From: Marsupella aquatica
Taxonomy: Eukaryota; Marchantiophyta
Assembly (NCBI GenBank): GCA_973895155.1
Contig: OZ316893.1
Span: 7,564,001-7,628,000, forward strand
DNA length: 64,000 nucleotides
Direction of reading: 5' to 3'
The notes beneath the pieces are model-generated. The model was not told where the DNA came from, made no database searches, and worked only from the letters and a program-made list of their open reading frames with translations. Position numbers and translations under genes: made by a program. The stretch's first letter is position 1. Each line of letters starts with the position of its first letter. This document shows, one piece after another, positions 34,040-44,800 of the stretch.

Positions 34040-35645
34040 TTATGGGCCAACTGAGTCGGGGATAGTGGTAGCCCCTTCATCGATAATAGCCTTGAATTCC
34101 CTAAACTGTTGCGGAGTTCAATTTTTCCTTACAAGCTCTGTCAACAATACTGTGGCTTGTTGTGCCATGATGATAATAGCCAGCTGGTGAGTCAAATCAA
34201 CTCTAGCTCATGTCTCCTCTTGTTTGCGCTGAACACGTTCCCTTCTTGCCACTTCTATAGATTGGGCATCAAGTAAAGCTTTCTTTCTAGTGGCATCTGC
34301 TTCTTTGGCCTCCTTTCGATCAGTGATTTCTTGGGCACGCCATCTGTCCTTGGCATCAATCATTTGAATCCTAAAGCCATTCTTCCTGCTAATTTCTCAG
34401 CATACACCTCAACAAGATTGGGCCTTGACGAGGCTTGTGTGGTTGATGACCTCTTCCCCTATCGGGGTCGTTGGGTACGGACCTTGTTCAACTGTCACAG
34501 TTGGATGAGCAGAGCTTGTGCCTTTGTTTCGTCCTTGTGTCTGTGTGGGTGCCGATGCTGGGGTGGATGCTGGAGTGGACGTTGGTTCCTTGAAAATAGG
34601 TTGAGTTGATGTAGGGGTGATTGGTGGTCACCTGGTGTGCCCAGGAAGGACTGATTCATCAACCTTGTTGTTGAAGCTCGCAGGACGGTCAGAGTCATTG
34701 ACCTTGTCATTGGATAGAGTTTGAGCAAACTCAAAATTTTCTTCACCTACTACATACAACTGAAAGGGAGGGCTAAATAAGTTGTGCTCCTACATAGCAA
34801 AAGTTGTAGGAATTGAGGAATTGAGGAATTTAAAGTTTGAACTTACGGAGTTTGTTATAATCGAGGTCATCATGAATTGCCACTTCAGATTGAGGCATCT
34901 TGTCATCCTCAGATCTTTTGTTAACATACAATTCACGGTGACCTGGCAGACCAACAACAATTGTGTTGGGAGGTGAAACATTCACTCTCTCCCCATAAAT
35001 GGCATGCATCCGCTCAAAATGAGGGCAAATACTTATCGGCCAGAGTAAGACCCTGCCTCAACTCTGCATTTGTCAATCTCGGGGGGGTCACTTCCATGGA
35101 AGTGGCATATCATGTGCGACGAAGTATAGGGCCATTTAAATGGTTTTGGCGGAAGACTTATTAAGTATTCTATGGAAATATAGGGTTGTTTAATTGCAAA
35201 ATGCATACGTGTCATCACATGATTGGTGCTGTACAACTTTATAGAAAGTGACTTAGGGGGGTCATAAATGACCCAAACCGTCGCACGTGATGTATGACCC
35301 TTCATATAGTGACCCCCCCGAGTTGTCAATCCAGCACCAGAGTCTCGCTTTATCGCCAGTGCCTTCTTGTGTTTTTTGATGGATGAAATGATGAAACTGT
35401 TTGCCAAGGTTATCGCCTGTTGTCACAAATTTGGGGAACCCGCCGTCATGCACGTCGATGAGCATTTTTTTGAACACCATCTTCTTTGAAGGATGTTTAT
35501 CGGTGACAGACGGGCGACTACTGGTCCCATTTAGTATGGCAAAGTTCTCAGGTACTTCCAACCAATCAACAATGTGAGCGAGATGTTGTGGCAACAACTT
35601 CCGATTATCTCCGCCTGTGGCCATTGTTGAAACTGGAAACACCAT
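34040..35645 (-). pseudogene. Harbinger partner: Myb/SANT-like DNA-binding protein, broken
   Basis: Read on the minus strand, exon 1 begins with MATGGDNRKLLPQHLAHIV (ATG near 35624). It carries HIVDWLEVPENF, then GKQFHHFIHQ and, after a one-base shift at an A-run near 35365, HKKALAIKRDSGAGLT. A second block after a likely intron reads ELRQGLTLADKYL, PHFERMHAIYGERVNVSPP and so on. These are hallmarks of the Myb/SANT-like proteins that travel with transposases. The tail has a charged helix (ARRERVQRKQEE) and ends PDSVGP at 34040. Several frameshifts and stops break it. In PIF/Harbinger elements such a protein usually binds the ends and partners the transposase. Confidence 0.6.
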
Positions 35646-35950
35646 GTCGACTTTGGTTTTCAGGAAGTTGAGAGTCCAGAATCACAACTTCAACAAGTGA
35701 ATAGCTAGCGGGGTCAATTTGGATAATGGACAGGCTGATTGTTCAGCTTCAAAATATCCTCTCTAAACGTCATCTTTGCTAATATTGATCCTCAACAATT
35801 CTGATTCAATGAGATCCGCGCAATGAGCGAGGGAACTCAATTTTCAAAGTTGCAACAATTGGCAAATGCATTCATGGAGCTTCAAAACATTTGCGGCGTG
35901 TTCAAAGAGTTTAGCGAGGGAACTCGTCCCAAAATGTTGTTGTTCATTTG

Positions 35951-35976
35951 TTTGAGTTAACCATGGTTAACTCAAA
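35951..35976. repeat. 26-bp perfect palindrome
   Basis: The sequence TTTGAGTTAACC is followed directly by its exact reverse complement GGTTAACTCAAA, joined as one palindrome centred on CCATGG. It lies just beyond the presumed right side of the Harbinger-like element. Confidence 0.9.
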
Positions 35977-36139
35977 ACCCATTGGCATTTTCACGGTGAC
36001 CCGTCTCATGATTCACTACCCCAAAAAATGTTGGCCCGCATGAACCCTGTCGCGGTGGGCCTGACTGAATCTTGGGCCGCCCGTGTTTGAATTTTTTTTC
36101 ATATGTGAGACACCCTACTAAGGTAAGCTTAGTAGGACC

Positions 36140-36340
36140 TGTTTGTCTAACTCCATAGCCCTCATCACCCTGCTCAGCACATCCCCACAAAAAGGAGTGA
36201 TCAACCAGGTCGTAGGTTTGGTGAAATCTGTTAGAGGCGGGGTTAGAGGAAAACTAGAGGCTGCTGATGAATCAGTGCCAGCCCTTGAGCTAGCTTACAA
36301 TAGATCATCATATTGTAGAGTATATCCTTTCCTTCCATAA
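36140..36340 (+). pseudogene. Possible integrase fragment
   Basis: The frame 36143-36340 ends with VPALELAYNRSSYCRVYPFL. This recalls the core end of Ty3/gypsy integrase (LP-x-x-E-x-AYN then SPF). Only this one block matches, so it is a weak call for a relic. Confidence 0.25.
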
Positions 36341-37128
36341 ACCCAATCTGTTGCCTGTCAACAAGTCTATTTGCCACTTTCTTGATCCGGTTAGCCTGCA
36401 AATTTGGCTAGCAAAAAGCCTGCAAATTTGGCTAACATTTTTGCTGTTAAAGTGAGCATATATGGTCAATGGCCTCCAGTTGACAAACTCCAGGGTGTCT
36501 TGATTTGGTATCAGTTTGATTACTCCACCAGAAGCCCGAGTACGTTGTGAACTTTTTGTCTCTCCAATAAGCATGTACCATTGCTGTGCAGGAGAGGTCA
36601 CTCCCACGTAGTAGGGAAGAATCTATAATTGCATGATTTAGAAAGTTGTTTTGTCTTTTTGTGGATATCCATCTCCAAGCCCAAACACACCGGTTTATGT
36701 CATTCTTGGTCCACTTACAAACATACAATAGATGTAAATATAAAATTTTAATATGCATTTGAAGCATAAAAAGTAATGTGAGGACAAAGCAAAAATAAAC
36801 TATCAAACGGGTGGAATTTGGGAACATTTCTGAAGTCAGTATAGTAATGTAAATAAATAGTAAAGAATAAATAACCAGAAACCCTTTGTTTGACCTCCTT
36901 TGAATCACTTGGCAATTGATTATTGAAGTGTTTACGGTGGGTCCTGACTTGCTACCTGTCACTATGTACCTATCGTGTTGGGTGACCCCGCTTGTAGGAA
37001 ACTATAGGCAGATGTTGGGTCTTTCCAGTAGGGCGGCTGCTGTTCTATTCACACATCTGTACCTGGTGAATCTCATTCCAACTCAATGCATGTGATCTGA
37101 GGCTCCTAGAGTAGCTACACTCTTTACA
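36341..37128 (-). other. Unidentified open frame and AT-rich sequence
   Basis: A minus-strand frame of 171 codons (36962-36447) has two hydrophobic stretches and a Trp-rich end (HAYWRDKKF, SGFWWSNQT). No family was recognised, and AT-rich composition makes a chance or decayed frame likely. Confidence 0.2.
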
Positions 37129-37290
37129 GTATTTAGTTCTTAATAAACAATTACTCTCACACACACACAAATTATTGGATGCACCTGAATTTTCAGGCAA
37201 GTGACACTTTGTATTTAGTCTTAATAAACAATTACTCTCACAAACACCAGTTATGGGATGCCCCTGAATTTTCAGGCAAGTGACACTATT
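37129..37290. repeat. Two-copy tandem repeat, about 80 bp
   Basis: Units starting at about 37129 and 37211 share TATTTAGT, CTTAATAAACAATTACTCTC and CCTGAATTTTCAGGCAAGTG. Each unit contains the hairpin CCTGAATTTTCAGG. Confidence 0.85.
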
Positions 37291-38480
37291 TGTTGTCACC
37301 CCCAATTTCCTGTCAAGTCTCTTGAATGAAACAACATTTTAAGTGCAAAGCAAGTAAATAAATGCTCTTAGAAGTTTCATGGCTTGGCCACTCAGGCTTA
37401 GTTTCCCCTGAGCTCTCTCATAGAAAATTGAAACACATAGAAATAACCAAAGATATAATTAGTTCACTGCTTGGAAAAGCTGGCAGAAATTAGCAAGATT
37501 ACCACAACTCTTGAAGATATGTCCTTATATTATTCAAGCTAGGCAAGGTGGCAACTGTCTCCCTAGAATGGGAGCCTATTTAAAACTGACCAGGATATCT
37601 TAGGTGTCAAATACCCCTTTCCCAAGCATGGTTTCTAGGCAAAAAGCTAACCATGGACCCCTGCCTGGAACGTATTGTCATTGTTTGGTCATAAGCATTG
37701 GTTTGCAAAGGGGTATTAAAGCTAGCCAAAACCGTGCTTGGTCAATGATTGAAAAGAACCCTTTTGAATTTTATATCAGCAATTGTAATCCCCACAATAA
37801 TCTCTTGCTTTCAGACTTAGACTGTTCCTGGACCTAATGTTAAGCCTGAGTGGATGGGTTTGATGTGAAGCCCATTCCAAAGCTCTGAACATAAAAAATG
37901 CTCGGATAGCACTCCTTACAGTTTTGAGTGAAACCTGTAATTGGGCTCCTTATCATTTGCATCTGGTGATCATTAGTTTACATAGTGGTAAGCCGCAAGT
38001 CACACACAAACTATTCGGGATGCCGTTAAAAAAAGTGAAGCAACCTATCTGAAGATGGTAAGTAGCTGCTCCTGCCCAAACTACAGAGGGCTTCCCTCAC
38101 AAAATTGAAACGTCTATTGACAGTTAGTGTACAATATTTGACCATTTAAATTGCACTCATCAGCAATGGGGTACATGATCTCCTAAAACTTTGAAACTTG
38201 GTTAGAATACCTGTAGATTGGACATCAGAGAACATGTTGGAAAAATGAGCTTAAATAGAGATCCACAAGTCATTCAAATAATTGCCCATTCAAATCTACA
38301 AGAAACCAACATTTTATAGATGGTCGGGACACCTGGGAGGAAACTACTTGGGAGTTACTTCTCAAAAGTGAACTTCTTCCAAAGATGACCAAACAATGTG
38401 AATTCTGTGAATTTTGGGTGTAGAGTGAAGTAACATGTGTCACAGTCCATAGGGATGGTCAAAACAAACCCCTATATATT
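37291..38480. other. Intergenic sequence, no gene seen
   Basis: Only short frames occur (for example 37604-37837 plus), without domains. No RNA gene was recognised. Confidence 0.4.
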
Positions 38481-41400
38481 AAGTACCGTGCAGCTCACAA
38501 GCGCTCACCTTAAAAAATAAAATAGAAAGTACCCGGTTAACCCACACGCGTTCCCCTTTCTGAAGTATTCTGAAGTTCGAACCCCGAATCAGTTGTCGTG
38601 AACTCGTGATACATTTCCGCGCCCTCGAAACGCGAACATCGCCGGGCAATAGGAGAAGATATGCCGGCAGGGAAAAAGCACACACTTCTTCTGCGCACTC
38701 CCGCTATCGAATCCCGGCGAACACTCCTCACCGGCGTGACAGCCCGGCGACAATGGCCGGGAGGGCACTGAAGGCAGCCAACCCCGTTGCCTCACGCGAT
38801 TTAAACCGCATAATTATGTCGACACGAAACTCGCGATTTTCTTTATCCTGACCGTCGTTTACCCGTCTGCTCCCGAGAATCCCGTCCATCAAAATAGATG
38901 TGATGCACTACTATTCACGAATTCGTCGATTCTCGCCTTCCCGGGTTTTGAACGGGAAGATTCCCAAAGGCCGGCGTTGCGGTAGAATCCTTGCCTGGAA
39001 AACAGCGCGGCACGGCACGAATGAAGGACCGTGCGGGTTAAGCACCATTCGGGAGACGTGCGTTGGCGAGTTTCGCGCTTTTGATTTTACTTGTTCTGAA
39101 AAAGCACGACACCGTAGGACCCACCCCGGTACTCTGCTAAATAACCCGTGTATGGTTACGGAACCTCACCCCTCAACCTCAACCTCAACCTCAACCCGGG
39201 CCACACAGTCGTCACTTGAGCCGTTAGTCCATCCATCCAGCACCGCACCGACGACGGTGCTGACAACCGGTCCATCGAAGGGCGGTGGATGATCCCAGCC
39301 GGTTCCCGGTTTCCGGTACCTCGGGTAAGGTTACATGTTACATCGACCGTCACTTGCGTTTACGGTCGCTAAATGCAATTAGTAGTGTAAGTCTAATCTG
39401 GGCGTCTGGACCGTCCTGGACAACCGAAACTATGGGAATCGTTCTTTCCTTCTCTTCTCGACTTCTTTGCTTTGCTTTGCGTTGCTTTGCTGCTGCTTTG
39501 CTTTGCTGCTGCTGCTGTTCCTCTTCCTCCTCCATCTCCTCCGAATTCTCGAGTCCATTGCTGTGGTTGGCATCCTCTGCATCGGTCTCTCTGCATCGGT
39601 CTCTCCACTCTCTCTCGTCTATCGGTCTTTCCAGCGTGGAGGACGTCTCGTGGTTGTGAGGTTAGGATGCGGCAGGCGCGCTTGCTCCGAGAAAGGTAGA
39701 CAAAAGCACTCATCACAGATTCTTGTGTTTCGTTCTCTTGACCATACGCTAATTATTCTTCATTCCGGGAATGCTCGATACTCTTCCAGTGCTGGTGGCT
39801 GGCTCGCTGGCTGGCTGATGGCTCGCGGGCCGGGCCATTCCTGCGTTTGCGTTTGCGATTAGTCTCGTGATTCTCCTTCTATGTCTGATTGCCACGGAGA
39901 ACTACTCCTACTGCTGCTGCTGCTGCTGCTGCAAGCCGCGCCTATGCTTTTTTTCTCTCTTTCATATTCGGGACCGCCATAGAGATTACGTGGAAGGACG
40001 GAGGAAAGCACGCACGGAGACGGAAGGACGGACGGACGGACTCGGCCGGAGGCAGCGGATTTGAGGAGCGCCTTGCTAGCGACGACTGTGTGTGGCTGCC
40101 AGTGCGATAGTCGAGGGAGTAGTTTCGGTACTCGTTGCAAACGAAATCTTCGGATCGAGATCCAGAGACGGATTTGCGATTGCTTTGCTTGGGACGAGGC
40201 TGGATGTCATACGGACGGGATATACTGGGATGTACGAGGAGAGACAGAACAGAGGAGGAGGACGAGGAGTAGAGCGATTTCGTTAGATTAGGTGCGATTT
40301 GATGAGATTAGAGGAGATTGTGATGAGATTCGGCGATGGGATGGTGCTGGCAACCAAAGCGTGTGATTATGTAGCGTGCACAGAAGGGGAGGTGGCGGGG
40401 ACGTGAGATGAGATGAGGTGAAAGAGGAGGACGAGAATTTCTGGCGGTGGCGGGCGGGAGGCATTCGAGAAATAGTGATTACGAAGACCGTAGAAGAAGT
40501 ACAAGAGAAGGAGGAGGAGGAACAGGAACAGGAGAACGGACGGTCCAACGGATGAGCCAGAAAGGGCAGGGAACTAGGAAGGCAAGGGAGAGCACCGCGT
40601 TGATGATGTGATGTGATGTGATGCTATGGCTTGGCTTACAAGTGGACATGTTGTCGTCTACGTCTCCGCAACCTGAGGTCCAACGCTCCAGAGACTCTGT
40701 CGTGATCAGGACGCATGTATTGCTTAGCCGGTGGTACAAAATTCTTTAAAGTGGAACTGTAGTTGTACGGTTTTATCTCTCGTTCCCTTCTCTCTCCCTT
40801 CCTTCCACCTCCCTCGGGATGCCTATTTCATTCCAGAAGGCGATTAATAGTGTTGCGCGAGTAAGATTTGTAGCTTGAAACATTTACTTCCATCTTCTTC
40901 ACATTTCTACGGCGAGGCATCCATTAGGCCTTCGGCTGTCGGGCTTTCCTCAGGCCAAAAAGAAAGAAACCAGAGTTTTGAAAAGTAGCCTAGTTTTCCC
41001 CCAGTTTCTTCTGCTCTCCATCGTATCTTGGGGTCGGTCGAATCATTCCGCACCTCGACCTGTGGAAGATGCATGTACATGATCGTGGGTTTTTAAAAGT
41101 CGTTGTCCCTCTTTTTTTATGACCCCTCTTCAGCCTAGTTCTAATCCTTCCCTTATCTCTCTCGTTTTCCGCATGCACTGCCTTTCTCTCGTCTAAGTAT
41201 ACCATTTAACGTTCACCCTAGGACATCCTTCGCAACTACATATGATTCACTTCTCATCCCCGCGAAGTTGAACCTCTGTGTGAATTACACCCTGAAAGCG
41301 TATCTCTCCCCAAATTGCCCACATATCACCCCGACGAGGAGCTCCCTTGTCAAGGGGCGGATCCTCTCGGCTTGCATCAATAGTAATGGACACTTAAGCC

Positions 41401-41867
41401 TATGAGGTCCATCGAATCTTTTTAGTCTGTCGGTGGTACCAAAGCGCACGTTTGTACGAAGGCTGAGGGGAAGCTCAGGCGTTCCCGTTCTCGTGAACAA
41501 CAGTAATGGGGCAAGAAGTTGTCAATTCAGAGGTCGCACCGAAAGGATTACCCGATCCCGAGCCTCCAGCAGGCACCAAGTATCCTTTATAACGTCCTGT
41601 ACGAGAAAACAACTATGAATTGTGCGATGAGTCTTTGTATTGGTGCGGGTTTTTTCCTTTCCAGGTTTGCCATCTTTTTGGTGCACTTTCCCCGGCATTC
41701 CCTAAAACAAAGGGGATGGATTATAGTCTACTGTTTTAGGAAAGTAGCTTCTCCCTGCTAGATTTTATTGTTTTTTAAGAGTTGCAGTGATCAGACTGTA
41801 ACATGAATCCTGAAGAGCACATAGCGAACTGCATTTGCGGTGCAATTGTGCCTGTTCTTCGGGCAGT
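38481..41867 (+). promoter_or_regulatory. CpG-rich promoter and long 5' leader of CBE1
   Basis: Base composition changes near 38.5 kb to GC- and CpG-rich, with a (CCTCAA)n array at about 39168-39196, a CTTTG/CTGCTG run at 39465-39525, a (CTG)8-9 run at 39906-39934 and GGACGGAC repeats near 40028. From about 39.9 to 40.6 kb the strand is purine-rich (GAGGAGGACGAGG), as in the LCBK1 leader. No domain-bearing frame was found, so this is taken as promoter plus one or more leader exons and introns. The transcription start and leader splice sites are not resolved. Confidence 0.5.
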
Positions 41868-44800
41868 ATGTCTTCCTTGACTGGACGCAGACGTGTGGAG
41901 CACTCATACACCAGAGAATTGCTTTTGTCTTTCGCTGATCTGGAAGTTTGCAAGAAACGACCGGAAAATCTCGACCCAGTTGTTTGGAGGTAGGTGCAAC
42001 TTTGGTTTCTGCAGTCTCCTGTTCTCTGCCTACGTGCGGGGATCCTAATTGATGCTGAAGTATGTCTTTCTTGTTTTGTGTGATGGATCCCACATGCATA
42101 AGTCACATCTCGAAGGCATAGTTGCAAACATTGTAGCAATTCTTGTCTAATTTAGAGTTGTGACGTATCTTTGGGTGTATCTGTATTCTCTTTGACTTGA
42201 ATGGGGTTCCTCAATATAGGTTACTCCTCTGATTCACACGGGTCTTATACTTGATGCAGAGATGCCCCTGCCGCTGATGCCGTAGAGGGTGGAATTGCGA
42301 TACCAGCGCATTCTTCTCGTGGTTTGGTCCGCAGAGACAGCAGAGAAAGGTAATTGCCTGCTTCACAACCCTAAATGTCACGAAGAATTGGCAAGCTGGG
42401 GTTTATGTCTCCTTCAGTAGAATCTTTATTCATTCTTCTCTATTGTAGTTGAGAATTGTATAATTGGTGCTGGTTGCCCTCAAGCTTCTTAGTGGACAGC
42501 CTAGGATTCTTTGGTGTATGTCTTGATTTACATTCATTGTTTAAATGAGTTAGGATCTGTATGTGGAGTGGTTTGCCCGGCCTTTTTGTGACATGTGCGA
42601 CCGTGATCAATGCAGTGAGGCTTTCAGCAAGTCGCCTGTGGACATTCCAGAATGGCGAAAAGACTCCTGGAGATCAGCAGGTAGTGGTGCCTTAGTCCCT
42701 CAAGGTCCTAGGCGCAAGCCATATGATGAGGAACCTCCTGGGAATGCCTTCTCGACGAGCTATCCACCAAGACCAGCCGGAACCTGGGGGGAGAATGGTC
42801 ATCAGCGTAACAACTTTGAGAGGCCTCCTCTACAAGGGCAAGGGTCTGGTCGATGGGAGCACCGTCCCGGATTTCCAGATAGAGAGAGGGAACCAGGACG
42901 GCCCCTACAAAAGTGGGATAGCGAAGAAATAGGTATGTTACCCATTCAGCAGGAGTTCCTGGTCGGTGATCAGCGGATGTCTGGGGTTTGTGGGCTTGAC
43001 AGATTAGCAAAATGGATCGAGTGAAACTTTGCAATTCATTCTGTAAAGTTGACAGAATATTGAGACATCTGCCTAGTCAATTCTGTTTTCTTTCTCGGGG
43101 ATTCTTTTACTTGGATGGAATCTTAACAATGTTAATTTTCGAGGGCTGGATGGTGTGAATCTTTACTGCTTGTTCACAACCGTATTGCACCCAGTCTTGC
43201 ATTTTTTTGGGCCAGAGGTTCTCTCGTAGGTCATTGTCAGTCCTGTCGGAGGTGCACGGAGCAAAACTTTGTACTCCGTTTCTTCCTATATTTTTCTTGC
43301 GTCTTGTTGAACGTGGCATGGAGTATTACTGAAATCAAGAACTGGGCTCCTTGTGCTCTAAATGCAGTAATTGTTCGAGTATGGTTTGAATGATCCTCTA
43401 TTTTGTCGATTCTGTGGATCCTTTATTTCGAGCAAGAGTTACAAGTTTGCAACTGGATAAGTGGAGATTTTTGATTGCTTCCAGGAAACAGATTTGTCTG
43501 GCTTTGACAGATACTAACGGTGTTTAGGTTTGTTGGCCAGAGCTACTACTCTTAAGTATGTTTTTTCCGAACTTCTAGTATTACGTGACATCGTTTGTAC
43601 CAATTTATATCCTGACAGCTAAATTTGGTTCCCAGTTGCAGCACCGATTGTGCCACTTGAGGCCCTTCGCCCTGATGTGCCACGACCATTTGGAAGTACT
43701 GGTACTGTTGTGCGCCCAGGATGGCTTCCTGCAGAACGTGATGGACTTTTGGGAAGTGGGGGAGTTCTCCACAGAACTTACACAGGAAATTTCCCCACAC
43801 CGAGTGCCCTCAGGGCTGGTCCAGAACGTCAAATGAGCATGGGGCCACCCGAGCGTCAAATGAGCCTGGGGTTACCAGAGCGTCAAATGAACATGGGGCC
43901 AGCGGAGCGACAAATGAACCTGGGGCCAGCGGATCGGCAAATGAGCCTGGGACCACCAGAGCGTCAAATGAGCATGGGATTACCAGAGCGACAAAATAGC
44001 TTCGGACGTGGAGTTGCCAGAAACACTGAGCCGTATCATCCATCTCGTCCACTGAAGGTGATGATTCATCACTTTATGTACTTGATGCTATCTGGCCGTA
44101 AATGGTACAAACAACACATTGGTGGGTCGCATTCGAGTTCTGAAATGCTGCTGTTTTTGAATTTCAGCAGGGACCTACTTTTGGACGACGAGAAGAGACT
44201 GATTTTGTCAACGATGAAACGTTTGGCTCCGAAAACAGTACAACAGATGATCGATCTGAGCAGGAGCGAAAGCGCAGAGGTATGATTTGCTATGGCATCT
44301 TATTTTTACTCTGCGGGATAATTTGGGAAATTTACTCTGTTTTAACAATCCTTGCTTCAACACAGCGAATGCTGGTACATCAGTTGGTAGCCTTTTATAT
44401 TCACCCGACTGGATAGTAACTGTGTTATTTCTTCCATACTATAGTTCATGGTTGTACTTCTCGATTTTTGTGTATGGTTTAACTTGTGACGAGCTCGCAA
44501 AGTATTTGAAACTTTACAATGCACCTGCTGTAATGGCGAACCAAACTGCAGACATTCCTATCCGAAAAATGCATGTATTTTCTGTGATGGTCTTCTGCCA
44601 CCCGAACTTAGCGAGAGCGCTGATCCCAGAGTGCACCAATGAATCTTGCTTTATATTATCTTGCATGTATATTATCAGAAGCTAGAACAGAAACTGTCGT
44701 ACAGGCTGGTGTGGGTATTGCAACCTCACCATTGGTAGCTTTGATGGTCTGCTTGCGGAATGAAGGGAAAAATTGGCCGAATAAACTAGATGTCTTGCGC

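Noticed and set aside
38570-38600. GTTCGAACCCCG as a tRNA B-box
   Set aside because: No matching acceptor, D-arm or anticodon arm could be placed around it.
39285-39862. Frames over the CTTTG/CTG repeats as a protein gene
   Set aside because: They are Leu/Ala/Ser runs from microsatellites within a probable leader and have no conserved part.
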